This document shows positions 1 through 12,042 of a stretch of DNA of 64,000 nt, one piece after another. Where the stretch lies: the NCBI GenBank assembly GCA_026182355.1, contig JAPFBL010001617.1, forward strand, positions 3,631,001 to 3,695,000. Direction: 5' to 3'. The translations under genes were made by a program, and so were the position numbers. The stretch comes from Hermatobates lingyangjiaoensis. Its lineage: Eukaryota; Arthropoda; Insecta; Hemiptera; Hermatobatidae. Each line of letters starts with the position of its first letter. The first letter of the stretch is position 1. The notes under the pieces were generated by a model. The model saw nothing but the letters and a program-made list of their open reading frames with translations. It did not search any database and was not told the origin of the DNA.

Positions 1-3000
1 ACTAACACAGAAACTACAAAGAATGTGGGGAACACAATTCTATATGAAACAGTTCTTTCTATCATGGATATCAAATCTGAAAATGGACTTAGAGTACTCA
101 TCTTTTTTTTATTGAGTTTTAGTTGAAGTTGTAATCATTATTGGTGAAGTGTTATATATTTGTATTTATTTTAGGTTTTGGCAATAAATATTTTAGGGAG
201 ATTTTTGTTGAACAATGACAAAAACATACGATATGTAGCCTTAAATACATTGCTGAGAACAGTCTTGGTTGATACTAGTGCTGTTCAGAGACATCGTAGT
301 ACTATACTGGAATGTTTAAAAGTAAGTACTTCAATGTGGTTTGTTATTTCATCATCTGGAGTATGTCTGAATTGTAATTGTTGATTTTTAGGATCCAGAT
401 GTATCCATAAGGCGAAGGGCGATGGAATTGAGCTTTGCACTTATAAATTCTAGCAACATAAGAAGTATGATGAAGGAATTATTAACTTTTTTGGAAAGAG
501 CTGAGCCAGAATTTAAAGAAGTTGCTTCATCCAATATTGTAACTGCGGCCGAGAAATTTGCACCGAACACGAAGTGGCATCTAGATACTCTCCTTAATGT
601 TCTTGTTGCTGTAAGTGTTTTTAGTTTTCAGTTAATAATGAATTTAACATTGCTAATGTTAGATCAAACACCTTTGAGAAAAACTAATCATCGATTTTTA
701 CTGTACTGAAAGTAAAATATAGTGATCTTGGAAAGAATATAATTTGAAATTTTGACGGATTCTCACATTTTGAGATCCTCTGAATGTATTTTTAATACTT
801 TTTGTATATAAAGTATATACATATACGTTTTGTATATAAGTCTCTGGGTGACTGAATAATCGAAAAGGCATTCTTCGAGTTGCATCGTTTGTTAGATCTT
901 AGTAAAAAAATTAAGTTATTTATTGAAATTTAATTTATTAAAAATTAAGTAAAATTTATACTAAGTTATATACTTATTACTATAAAAAAATTTTGTTTTT
1001 AGAATTTTGAAACTTGGATTTTATGCCAAAACGGATACTATTTTTTTCTGTTTTTATGTTCATTATAAAACGTTACCTTAGTATGGGCCATATATAAGTA
1101 ACGCATGAAACATTTGGTCGAGTTTTGAGCTTGTTGCAGGAAGTAATGTAACTCAAAAAAAACTACGAGGCCGGATTGATAAGTCTGTGACTTTTTGAAT
1201 TTCCCGCGGTTACTCCAAATGCAACAGTGCTGCCGTCATCTGTAATCTATTAGTGGACAACTATCTAATTATGAGCTAGCTACCACGTGCAGTCGGTGTT
1301 TGATAGTCATTCAAAGCAGACAACCTCTTGTATTTTTATGAAAATGGAAAAAAGTGAATTTCGTGTGCTGATTACTTTTTACGTAAAAAATCCATCACTG
1401 AAACTAAGGAAAGACTTGATAAATACTACGGGGACTCGGTACACCATACACCATCAATTTTAATGGTTAAGAAGTGGTTTACAGAGTTCCGTTGTGGTCG
1501 TTCCGGCACTAGTGACGCCGAACGTTCAGGTCAACCAAAAGAAGTGATCACGCCGGAAATCGTCGATAAAATCCATGAAATGATATTGGATGATTGGAGA
1601 ATGAAAGTGCGAGAGTTGGCTTATGCTGTAGGCATCTCAACTGAACGGGTACATCATATTTTACACGAATATTTGGACATGAAAAAACTGTCCGCGAGAT
1701 GGGTGCCGCGATTGCTCACACTTGACCACAAGCGCAATCGTGTGACCACTTGAAAAGAGTGTTTAGCGATGTTCAACCGTAATCCGGACGAAGTTTTGCG
1801 CCGTTTTGTTACTGTGGACGAAACATGGATCCATCACAACACGCCAGAGACCAAGGAACAATCGAAACAGTGGGTTGCTGTGGGCGAACGTGGACCAAAG
1901 AAAGCCAAACAGAGTCTGTCAGCCAACAAGGTCATGGCCACAGTTTTTTGGGATGCACGTGGTGTCATTCACATCGATTACCTCGAGAAAGGTAAAACGA
2001 TCACCGGCGAATATTATTCAAAGCTTTTGAACAGATTCGACGTTGATTTGAAGCAAAAACGGCCGCATTTGGCAAAGAAGAAAGAGCTTTTCCATCAAGA
2101 CAATGCACGAGTGCACACTTGTCTAGTCACGATGGCCAAAATCCACGAATTGGGATACGAACTGCTACCCCTGCGACTATTTTCTGTTTCCAAACCTAAT
2201 GAAATGGCTGGGCGGTAAGAGATTTGAGTCGAATGAACAAGTCATTACTGAAACAAACGCGTATTTTGAGAGCTTTGAGAAAACGGAAAAACGCTGAACT
2301 AAATGTATCGAGCTAAAAGGTGACTATGTAGAAAAATAAAATGTTTCTTTGCCAAAAAAAAATTTGTTTTATTAAAAAAGTCACGGACTTATCAAACCAC
2401 CCTCGTAAGTTACACATGTAGCCACTAGTTGGAGTGTAATCAATTGAAATAATTATTTTTAAGATTAATTATTTTAATAAAAAAAAATTAAAAAAAAGCC
2501 CATTGAAATTATTATATTTGATATTCCTTGTCACTTTATGACGGGTCTTTCATAGATCATATCAGATGTTTTATTCTTGGAACGAAACTTATAATTATCT
2601 TGATTATATTGCTATTAAATTATTTATTAATCTAGTATTTTCTATTTGTTTAATCCATACCGGCGAATTAGAAATAATTAGTATGGAGAAATATTGGTAG
2701 TTCGTTGTTGTTTTACTATTTTTTTTAATAATTCTCTCAAATTATGAACAGAACAAATTGGTAGTAATATCGACTAATTTAAGTAAACGCATTAGATTAT
2801 ATCGCTTATCTCTTTTATTCCATTTAGTGATGTGATTAATAATATATTTTGAATGTTACTCACCTGACTTATTAGCTGTTGTTCCTTGTTTCAAGTGCTA
2901 CTAGTTTGATTGCATTTTCGTTATAATGTGAAAATGGAGGTAGCCATATTAATCTTAAGTGGTAAAGGTACGGTAATGACTTAACTGCTAATTAGGTATT

Positions 3001-6000
3001 TAAGAAACTTCATTCTATTATAAAAACTGTAATGAAATATCAGGAGGAGGTCTTAAGTTTTTAGTATGTTTATTTCGAAGTCTGAAATTTTATTTTGGGT
3101 TGTGTTATTTTAGGCTGGAAATTATGTACGGGATGATGTTGTATCCAGTACAATCCAACTAGTAGTGGCTTGTTCATCCCAGCAGGCGTACATCGTAGGT
3201 CAACTATGGTCTGCGCTTGAGGCAGACACATCAGATAGGCAACCACTTACGCAAGTGGCCACATGGTGTATTGGAGAGTTTGGAGACTTACTGCTTTATC
3301 CACAGCAACCATCAGCAGTCAAGGTAGGTTTAGAATTTTCATTCTTACCTCTTATATCACTTGTCTTATGCCTGACTAACTGATTAGTATAATTCCTCAT
3401 TATCAAAAACAGTAATAAATCATGCATACTATCAATAAGTATAAATTAATTTTCATCATGCTTCTAAAGTCATTATGAAACTCAAGTTACTTGTTATTGA
3501 GGTAAAAAAAAATCTTATGTAATTTATAAATAGAAAAAGTAATTTATAGATAGTGATATGCAGAAAAAGAGATAATGTTTTCATTCATTATGTAATGAAG
3601 TCTTAAATAACTGAACTATTTCTGTCACTAAAATATTCATTATTATTTTATAGTTAGTATTAAACAGTTATTGGTTAAAGGTTTCTCTTTTAGGAAGTCT
3701 TATTTATGTCTTTTGTCAGGTAGCGGAAGGAGATGTCATTGTAGTTTATCAACGATTGCTTCATTCCATCCATAACAGCCCAGTAACGAAGCAGTATGCC
3801 CTTACCTCACTAACTAAGCTTAGTACGAGATTTCAGAGTGAAACCAAGTTAGTATTCATCAACATTTTTATATTTGGTTCTTTTTGAAAAATCATGTAAA
3901 ATAAACAATATAATATTGATGAATTAAATGTATTTTAGAAACGACTTTTTTATTATTAACAGTTTAGAATTATGCTACCACTTCAAAATTGCCATTACTC
4001 TTAAAAATGGAATTAATTCATTGTTTATAGTAAATAGTCAGTTAATTTAATATTGTAATAGGGCAGTTGAGTTCTCTGCATCATCCATTTCCTTCCTAAA
4101 ATATTGAGAAGGAATTCAGAGCAGTGTGATCATATCTTGTATTAATGTGAGATATATTTGTATCTTTATCTACTTTTGAGACCAATATAGTTTTACTAAC
4201 TTTTTATTAACTTTTATGTTAAAGAAATTTGTTATTTTCCAGTAAAATAGGAGACCTCGTGAGCAGTTTTGGAAGTCATGTTGATATGGAGTTACAACAG
4301 AGGGGCGTGGAATACTGTCAGTTGTTTGGGAAATATAGCCACTTACGAGAAGGACTATTGGAGCGAATGCCTCCTGTTGAGAGGACGATTCAACAAGATA
4401 ATGGAGTGTCTGGCTCCTCTCCACCATCAACACCTCCTCCTTCCGTCCATAACACTCCTATCATGGACATGGAAAACCATAATAACTCAGTATGTATAGG
4501 TTTTCACTTTTAAAAGTTTCTCTGATCTCTGAATTCTAACTATCAAATGTATGAAACAAATGAATTTTTGATATTCTTTGTTTATGAAATAAATAATAAT
4601 ATTAGCAGTATGAGATGTATAGCATCTAATCGTTTCCATAAATTGCATTTAAAATGTGTTTTTTTTAAGAATGGTTTGTTATTGCTACTTGGTGGAGGCG
4701 ACAGTGATAATGACCTCATTGTATCTGCTCCAGCACCACCCAAACCTTCAACATTTGAAACGAACACTGATCTGCTCGATTTGTTAGGTAAATAAGCATT
4801 CTCTTGAAATGTTACTAACTACTTATGATGAAACACTAAAACTCATATAGTCATTATTATTATTATTATTTTAGGGTGACTATAGCACTGCGTCTTAACA
4901 AAAAAAAAAAACTATTGTATTCCCCCCCCCCCCCCCCTTCTGTACTAAAGTACCCCAGCAGTTAGCTTCAACGTCTCCAAGAAGCTCAGCACTTTTGCTG
5001 GTTCCAGCGGTAAAACTTTTTCTATGGTTTTGTCGAGTGTCCCGAAGCACCTACCTCTGTCCAACGGTGTTTCTTCCTCTTTTTTGTAGAATCTGCACAA
5101 ACCAGCGTTGATAATGTCCATTCAGGTTCTATACGTTTCGGGAGAAAGTAACTTCCTTTCTCCTTCTTCGGATCCTTAGTGCACTTGTGGGGAGGTTGGC
5201 TACCACTAGCTAGCGCTTTTGGACCTCCTGCGCTTCCGGAGGATGGTCTCCAGACTTCCTTCTCCGTAGTATCGTACAAGGGAAAAAAATCTCTGTATCT
5301 CTATCGGTGGTATTTTTCCCGCTCCGGCTGAGCACCGCATACCCGGAGTAAGGCTATTTACTCAAGAGGGTCACCTGGTACCATTGAAGTCCGTTCATAG
5401 TACAGTAACCCCTGTATCATCCATCCATCGGCACGGATCGCATAACACCTTAGATTGGGGCTGAGATAAAAGGAGGGGATTTGACGATTAGGAAGGATGT
5501 GAAACGAAGGTGGTCAGGCCCAGCTCCTGATCACCTTCTCCTCCTCTTTCGTATGTCCCTCCGTATAGCAGGTTAACAGGGTAGCCTTGTGAAGGCTGAA
5601 AGTCGGAGTTGAGTATTAGAGGCTATTAGAGGCGCTTAATCACTCCATTACTACCCCCACATTGTCTTAATTATGTACTTTTACTCTCATATTTATCGAC
5701 TCCATGAAAAAACGGAGTAATCAAAGTATTGTGTTCTTGTCAGAATTTTGATATCGAGTTTTCAACGGAAATACAAGTTTTTTGTCCCTTGAGTACAATA
5801 AAATAGGATCACAAATTGTTCTGTGGGTGAACAGGATATACAACAAGCCAAAAGACTTATAATCAAATTTCATATTTAATTAGCCCTGAGACAGGCAGAC
5901 AGACCAAGATTACACCAATATTGTACTTTCTTATAGAGTACAAAACTGACCCTATAAATAAATCAAACTTTATCTGAAAAATTGGTATGGTAGAAACTAG

Positions 6001-6779
6001 CCTACACGCTTTTGATCAAAATTGCTGTGGTCCTGAATTTTTAGTTGACATATAATATGAATAAGGTGTAATCCGTGTGGAAATTGTCTTTCAGGGTTCA
6101 AATTGAATTTGGATAGGCTAACTTTTAAAGAATTATAATTTTGTTGTTACGGATATCAAACAAAGGTAGTAAAATGTAGATAATAAATATTAATTTACGG
6201 AAAAAAGGCAGTAAAATATAGATACTAAATATGAATTTTAACCGATTTGATTAAACTGTCAAAGAGTTCTGCTTTAATCAATAATAAGCTTGCAAATAAC
6301 CTGATGTTTCTGCACTTCTGGTGAGAAATGAGGTTAACTTTGTTTCATGGAAGTTAAACATTGTTATGAATATCGGATTATTTAATTGATTTTAGTAAAA
6401 ATTATACTTTTTGAAGTGGTAATTAATAGTGTAAATAATAATTATTATTCAAATTATTAATTTCTGATAAAGTTTATTGACAAGAATTTATTCATTTTTT
6501 TTAGGAATTTCATTTAATTTTTGAAAAAGGTATATAGATATATATAAAAAGATTTCACATAAACACGTGAAATAACAATCAATGATCAAACCACAATAAG
6601 AAAATGGGAAAGCAAGACTAAGATCTTTCAACCGTAACAAGCGGTCTTCGTCAGAATCAAAAACCAGATGTTCTCTGCATCTAGTGTTTCAGTTGGGTTT
6701 TTGACTCTGACGAAGACCGCTTGTTACGGTTGAAAGATCTTAGTCTTGCTTTCCCATTTTCTTATTGTGGTTTGATCAT

Positions 6780-6842
<63 letters not shown>

Positions 6843-9800
6843 TGTATATTGGCAGCAGATTTTCTTGTAAACATATTTTATTAAAGTAGACGGCAGCTTC
6901 CGCATTTACGACTTTTTTGCTCGTTTTCTCTAGTTTTCTTACTAGTTTTTTCTGGTAGGGAGTGATTTCATGGAGGAGTTGTCCCAGAGACATCAAAGAA
7001 ATAATCTTTTAGCTTAATCAATAATATTATATTTTTTACACTTACAAGCTTTCGATTTTTTCATAAATCATCTTCAGGTATATATCATTATTAAACAGAT
7101 TAAATTCACAGAATAAAATTTTTGTAAATGTTAAACAGACATTAAAAGGAATAAAAATTTAGATGTTAATAGAACTTAAACAACAAGTTTAAGAATAGAA
7201 AATAATACCAGCCGCCTTCATATCCTCGAGGCCTTATACATCAAGGACGTCCAACCTTCTATGAACATTCAGGCCAATTGTATAGGCATAATACCAAGTT
7301 GTAAGAACTTCGATAGTTCTTATAAACTTAATAAGCCTACATTGACAGGACCCCCAGGAAATGTGAATGACAAGTTGTAACCTTACACTTGTCACAGTGG
7401 ACTTGTTTTGTTTTTTCACAAAGTTCATTTAGTTCTATCAACATCTAAATTTTTATTCCTTTTAATGTCTGTTTAACATTTAGAAAAATTTTATTCTGTG
7501 AATTTAATCTGTTTAATAATGATATATACCTGAAGATGATTTATGAAAAAATCGAAAGCTTGTAAGTGTAAAAAATATAATATTATTGATTAAGCTAAAA
7601 GATTATTTCTTTGATGTCTCTGGGACAACTCCTCCATGAAATCACTCCCTACCAGAAAAAACTAGTAAGAAAACTAGAGAAAACGAGCAAAAAAGTCGTA
7701 AATGCGGAAGCTGCCGTCTACTTTAATAAAATATATATATATATAAAATGATGTAAATGAAAGTCGTGTGGCGTTTCAGTCCAGATTTTTGTTATTGTTC
7801 TTCACCTGTTCAGTTTAATGATTTTCTTTTGATGTTTGATTTTAATAGATGTTGATAGAGTAGGTGTTTTCTAATGTAAGATTTGTATCTGTCTAACAAG
7901 ATTTCTCTTTCACGGTAATTTAAACAGAAATATCCACAGGTGGTCTGGAACCAGTACTTGGAATGACCCAAACTCAGGAGCATCCTGTAGAAACCGTATT
8001 GCAGGGAGCTGGAGATGGAGACAAAGTTGTTACCAGTAGTGAAACTGATGAAACGTCAGTTAATATGCACCACCACATCAACAATAATAACAATATTCTA
8101 TTGAACACTCTGAATCAAACATCTCAACCACCTTCTATTTCTCAAATGAACCACAACAACAGTGAGTACTTATTTATAAATCATCATGTCATATTTGTGT
8201 TATCAAATGTATTAATGAAGTATATAAAAACATTCCTTGTGCTCTATTGTGTGATTCTGTTTTAGTTTTATATTGAATTATCTCATACATATATACATGA
8301 AGTCTTTAATGAAAAATATTTTTTAAAAATGTCTTAATGCATTTCTTTTATTCCGTGCGTAAGTGTTGTTTTCCGAAATCCTTATTCGTTATGGTAAAAG
8401 TAACGAGTATCCTTTAGTGTACGAGGTGTATAAATAAAGTAGTGAGACTGGCAACGTCGCTTTCGATCTGGCAACGCTGGATACGCGTGGCCTTGAGTTG
8501 CGTCAGGTGCACGTGTGATGCGCCTCCAGTATGAATCTGAACTCGCCACAGTCATTTGTTTGTCCGTAGCGTTGGTTTTCGTGAAATGGTTTTTTCTTGA
8601 GCGTTTTAAAAATGAGTGACCTCAAAGTTGAGCAGCGGTGTGCAATCAAATTTTGCTTCAGACTTGGACATAATGCAACCGAAACTTTTGAAAAACTTCA
8701 GGAGGCCTATGGAGAACGTGTTTTATCAAGGGCACAGGTTTTTCGGTGGTTTAAGGAATTTTCAGAAGGAAGAGAGTCGATTGAAGATGAACCACGAAGC
8801 GGAAGGCCTTCAAGTGCAAACACCGATGAAAATGTCAACAGAGTACGGAACCTTGTGCGTTCAGATCGACGCTTGACAGTCAGAATGATCGGGGAACAGT
8901 TGAATTTGAATCACACCTCCGTTCATCACATTGACAAGTGGGTGTTGCATCACGACAACGCGCCCTGTCACACTGCCATCTCAATAAACGAGTTTTTGGC
9001 CAGTAAAAACATTCCTGTTGCTCCTCAGCCTCCTTATTCACCAGACTTGAGTCCTTGTGACTTTTTCCTCTTTCCGAGATTGAAAAATCACCTCAAGGGA
9101 ACTCATTTCGGGACACTACAAAACATACAAACTGCTGTAACCGACCAGCTGAAGGCCATTCCAGAATCCGAGTTCCAGCAATGCTACAATGATTGGAAGG
9201 ACCGTCTCCAGCGCTGTGTGGCTTCCGAAGGGAACTATTTTGAAGGTGACAATATCACATTGTAATTATATTTGAATAGAAAATTTAAAAAAAAATCAGT
9301 CTCACTACTTTATTTACACACCTCGTATACTACTACTTTACTATATGATGATGTGTTTTCTGTGAAATATATTTACATTAAAATTGGTTTATTTATTATT
9401 CAGGAGTCTTGGCGTATGAGAAAAGTGGTTTAAGGATTGATTTCGGTTTAGAAAAAGTTCCAGATTGTGCCAATATGACAAACATTAATATGGTAGCAAC
9501 AAATTCAACTCCTTGGCCCTTTACTGAATTTGTCCTCCAGGCAGCTGTACCTAAGGTAAACTAACTAGTAATAGTACATTACTTTTAACAATTATAAGCT
9601 CCACTTTTTAAGATTTTTATATAGTAACTGTTGTTATTTATTTTTATATTGATGCATTGTTGTGTGTTAGTCTTTCCAGTTACAACTGCTGCCGCCGTCT
9701 AGTATGATTATTCCGGGTAGTGGAGGATCAATAACACAGCTGATAAAAGTAACCAGTCCAAGTAAGGTATGACTCTTGTGATCTAAGAAAGTTTTTACTG

Positions 9801-11537
9801 TTCATTTTTTTATTGCATATCAACTGGAGTTATATATAAATTTGTTAAATGTATTTCTTTTGTATATTTTGAACCTAAGACGTTAAGACTACTTGCTTTG
9901 GCCACAAAGAAGTGGTCTTGAATCACTTAGCACAGTTATTTGTTATGTACACATTTATGGCTTATTTAAAATCGCAGTAACCGTAGATGTTGCCTATTCC
10001 TATATATAAATCAAGGAAACTCCCAATGAAAATAGTAAAAGAAAAGTCAAACGCTCTTTGCCCCTTTTAAAAGAACTGTCCTTTTTGAAAGCAAGGTGAC
10101 TTTCGAAAATGCTTAGAACTTTTTCTTTTTCTTGATTATAGTCTCGTATATTTATTGTGACACTTCTATATATGTATGTTTATAGTTTTGATCTCTATTT
10201 TAAAAGGAACTAACTTTTTGGATGTACATTATTACATATTTTAAAAATATATTGTTCGTCGAATAAATATGACGAAAGGATACGGAATTTGGTTAGTTAG
10301 TTTAACTTTCTGAATGCGAGCTATCGACATTCATCACGCATACCTGAATAAATTTTTGTTAAAGAACTTTTTTTTAAATATGTTAAATATTTTATATACT
10401 TCTAAGCTAGCCACTTTTAATCATTCTGCAATTTTTGGGATAGGATGTAATTACTTTGAAACAATTTAAGCTAAGGTGGAGTAATAGGTGTGAGAAAAGG
10501 GATAGTTGAAGAAATAGGCAATATAATTGATAGCTACTTATATAAAATAATTAGACATGGGTATTGCCTATAATTTTTTAATAGGACTTATCTAGTCAGA
10601 AGTGTATATTAAGTTGGAAACTTTATTATGTTTAATAATACATTTGTTCTTTACAAGATTCGTGAAATGGAGCGGTATTATTTCCAATTAAAAAAAATTA
10701 AAGGTAATTAGTTCAGACGAAAGAAAACTTCCTAAAATTAAAAACAAAAGTTCAAGATAAAAATACAAATATTCCAAAGTACAATTATGAAATAAATTTC
10801 AAAACAACAAAATGGAAAACTACATTTTAAAACTCAATATTATTTATCCATTTGATCTCACGTCTATTCCATTTTTTGAGTTTCTTTTTGTTTTGATATA
10901 ACTTTGTTTACTCTTCTTTTTCATTTTATGATAACTAACAATAATGTAGTAGTCTGTTACTTGACGCTTGTCGTTATAATAATTTCCTTCTTTTTTTTTT
11001 GTATATATAATTCCTAAAGATGGGATTTCGTAAATCGGAGTAAGTAATTGCTCATTAAAACTATTTTTACTGAATTGCTGTACTTATCTGATTATTTCAT
11101 AAAAAAAAATTATTCTTGGCGTAATAATGTTAATGAAATAATTTATTTTATGGTGGGTATACGTACGAATGCCCGAGGATGGAACTTATATGCAAAAAGT
11201 AATGTAAATGTGAATGTTGTAATATTATTCTCTTAAAGAATACAGTTTTCTCTTGCCTCCTTTTTTCGACAGTAAACTCATTGTATACGTACTTTTCACA
11301 ATTTTATTAATTTTTCATGGTTTCAATTATTTCTTGATCAACAATGTTCAAACATATTTTATTGATTATAGAGTAAGTAAAATATTATTAAAATGAAAAC
11401 ATTATGTTAAGCTTATTTTGAAAATTACTGATTTATTTTAGGCTGCATTGAGGATTCGCATTAGAGTATCGTACAATTGCAATGGTGCGACGGTTACTGA
11501 CCAGGCCGAAGTGAATAACCTACCTTCGATTCAATGA
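1..11537 (+). CDS. AP1G1: AP-1 complex subunit gamma (gamma-adaptin), 3' part, 11 exons
   Basis: Large subunit of the AP-1 clathrin adaptor, which sorts cargo between trans-Golgi and endosomes. The gene enters from the left. Exons: 1-93, 175-321, 392-610, 3114-3323, 3720-3847, 4243-4489, 4670-4787, 7940-8161, 9404-9555, 9671-9766, 11442-11537 (TGA). All junctions are GT-AG and phases agree, giving 575 residues. Since gamma-adaptins are about 820 residues, roughly 250 N-terminal residues lie outside. Exons 1-6 encode the alpha-helical trunk (for example [44 protein letters not shown]). Exons 6-8 encode the low-complexity hinge, with the clathrin-box-like DLLDLLG. Exons 9-11 encode the C-terminal ear, ending [12 protein letters not shown]...EVNNLPSIQ. 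The end is shorter than the usual ...LW(Q) tail. The intron before exon 8 offers two in-frame acceptors (7928 or 7940). Introns 3, 7 and 8 carry mobile elements. Identity is certain; exon ends are by inspection. Confidence 0.97.
1166..2405 (+). mobile_element. mariner element, dead, in AP1G1 intron 3
   Basis: Imperfect terminal inverted repeats (left CGAGGCCGGATTGATAAGTC, right the complement of CGAGGGTGGTTTGATAAGTC) lie inside a TA target duplication at 1164-1165 and 2406-2407. The 1240-bp body encodes a mariner transposase on the plus strand: HTH region from about 1340, WVPRLL linker at about 1700, the first catalytic Asp in VDETW (about 1815) and the second in FHQDNA (about 2090). It is broken in three ways: a frameshift near 1384, a TGA at 1752-1754, and a deletion at about 2170 that removes the YSPDLAPS-type motif just before the third Asp and shifts the frame. 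Downstream, [12 protein letters not shown] and [11 protein letters not shown] are still readable. It cannot make transposase. Confidence 0.93.
4922..4937. repeat. poly-C tract
   Basis: A run of 16 C residues in AP1G1 intron 7, at the edge of the GC-rich repeat that follows. Length is prone to assembly error. Confidence 0.8.
4940..5660 (-). mobile_element. GC-rich dispersed repeat, copy A (probable non-LTR retroelement fragment)
   Basis: This block is much more GC-rich than its intron and matches 49702-50365 in the opposite orientation over about 660 bp, with scattered substitutions and small indels. The shared outer end reads GGTAGTAATGGAGTGATTAA in the sense orientation. Both copies carry the start of a basic reading frame in that orientation (here minus, about 5279-5022, with [17 protein letters not shown]). 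I infer the 5' region and start of a gag-like ORF of a retroelement; no reverse transcriptase is present, so the class is a guess. Confidence 0.6.
6553..6782. repeat. Inverted repeat with hammerhead-like cores (PLE-type end)
   Basis: Arms at about 6578-6663 and 6694-6781 are near-perfect reverse complements separated by about 30 bp. Each arm contains a CTGACGA...GAAA core (minus at about 6624-6653, plus at 6707-6736). The right arm and the left flank recur at 40104-40256, so this is part of a dispersed element. It lies directly beside the (TA)n tract and the PLE foldback. Confidence 0.75.
6782..6839. repeat. (TA)n microsatellite
   Basis: About 29 TA units in AP1G1 intron 7, at the junction between two inverted-repeat structures. 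Confidence 0.95.
6850..7735. mobile_element. Penelope-like element fragment in palindromic form
   Basis: Two arms (about 6874-7170 and 7430-7732) are near-perfect inverted copies around a unique centre. Each arm carries a terminal-repeat-like segment followed by the start of a reading frame (minus 6996 down to 6850; plus from about 7619) with [17 protein letters not shown] and [17 protein letters not shown]. The centre encodes, on the plus strand at about 7207-7372, [17 protein letters not shown] and ends at TAA. This resembles the C-terminal end of the GIY-YIG endonuclease of Penelope-like elements. An inverted extra copy of the terminal repeat is a known habit of this class. The element is internally deleted: no reverse transcriptase remains. 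Confidence 0.75.
8422..9325 (+). mobile_element. mariner, internally deleted but with an open frame, in AP1G1 intron 8
   Basis: About 30-bp TIRs (left CGAGGTGTATAAATAAAGTA; right differs at one of these positions) lie within a TA duplication at 8420-8421 and 9326-9327. The 904-bp element contains an uninterrupted 222-codon frame (8597-9265), or 217 codons from the ATG at 8612. It encodes a mariner HTH half ([22 protein letters not shown]) fused after HTSVHHI to the catalytic C-terminal half ([31 protein letters not shown]). The middle third, including the first catalytic Asp (VDETW-type motif), is missing. The product would bind ends but should not cut. The nearly identical TIRs suggest a fairly recent insertion. 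Confidence 0.93.
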
Positions 11538-12036
11538 CACCATCCTACGCCACCAGATATCTGCCCTCAATGATTGCACTATTGCTGGTGCAGTAATTAT
11601 ACCACAACCAGTTTCTTATTACAGCCTTCTTTCTGAGGCTCCTTTGAGGTACACGTCCTGGTGACCACTGATACCAGCTCCATTATGTACACCACCAAAA
11701 ACAAAATCTTTATTTATCTAATATTTATTTACTTATTTTATTATAATTATGGTTATCCAAGCTGTCCTTGTGTTAATGAGTATTGTTTCTAATCTTATTT
11801 GAATGCTCATAATATTTTAATTACTTTTAAACAAACTGTGAACAAATCATTCCATTTAACAATAAGATATAAATTTATTTGAATAAGTTATACATGTAAG
11901 GTTTTTTTAGTTGTGATATTGTTTTTCTTTTCTTTTTTTGTTAAATCGTCATAAAAATTGACGAATGACGTAAGAAAAAACAACAGGTTTTTATGATTGT
12001 CGAAGCAAGAAATACTTACTGACCCAACAAGTTCAC

Positions 12037-12042
12037 AATAAA
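12037..12042 (+). promoter_or_regulatory. Candidate poly(A) signal for AP1G1
   Basis: AATAAA 500 bp after the AP1G1 stop codon. The sequence is AT-rich, so chance hexamers are common. Confidence 0.3.

Noticed and set aside
388..570. Minus-strand open frame of 60 codons over AP1G1 exon 3
   Set aside because: Antisense shadow of a clear gamma-adaptin exon.
7234..7428. Minus-strand 64-codon frame at the centre of the PLE palindrome
   Set aside because: The plus strand of the same stretch reads a GIY-YIG-type C-terminus ending in a stop, which explains the sequence better.
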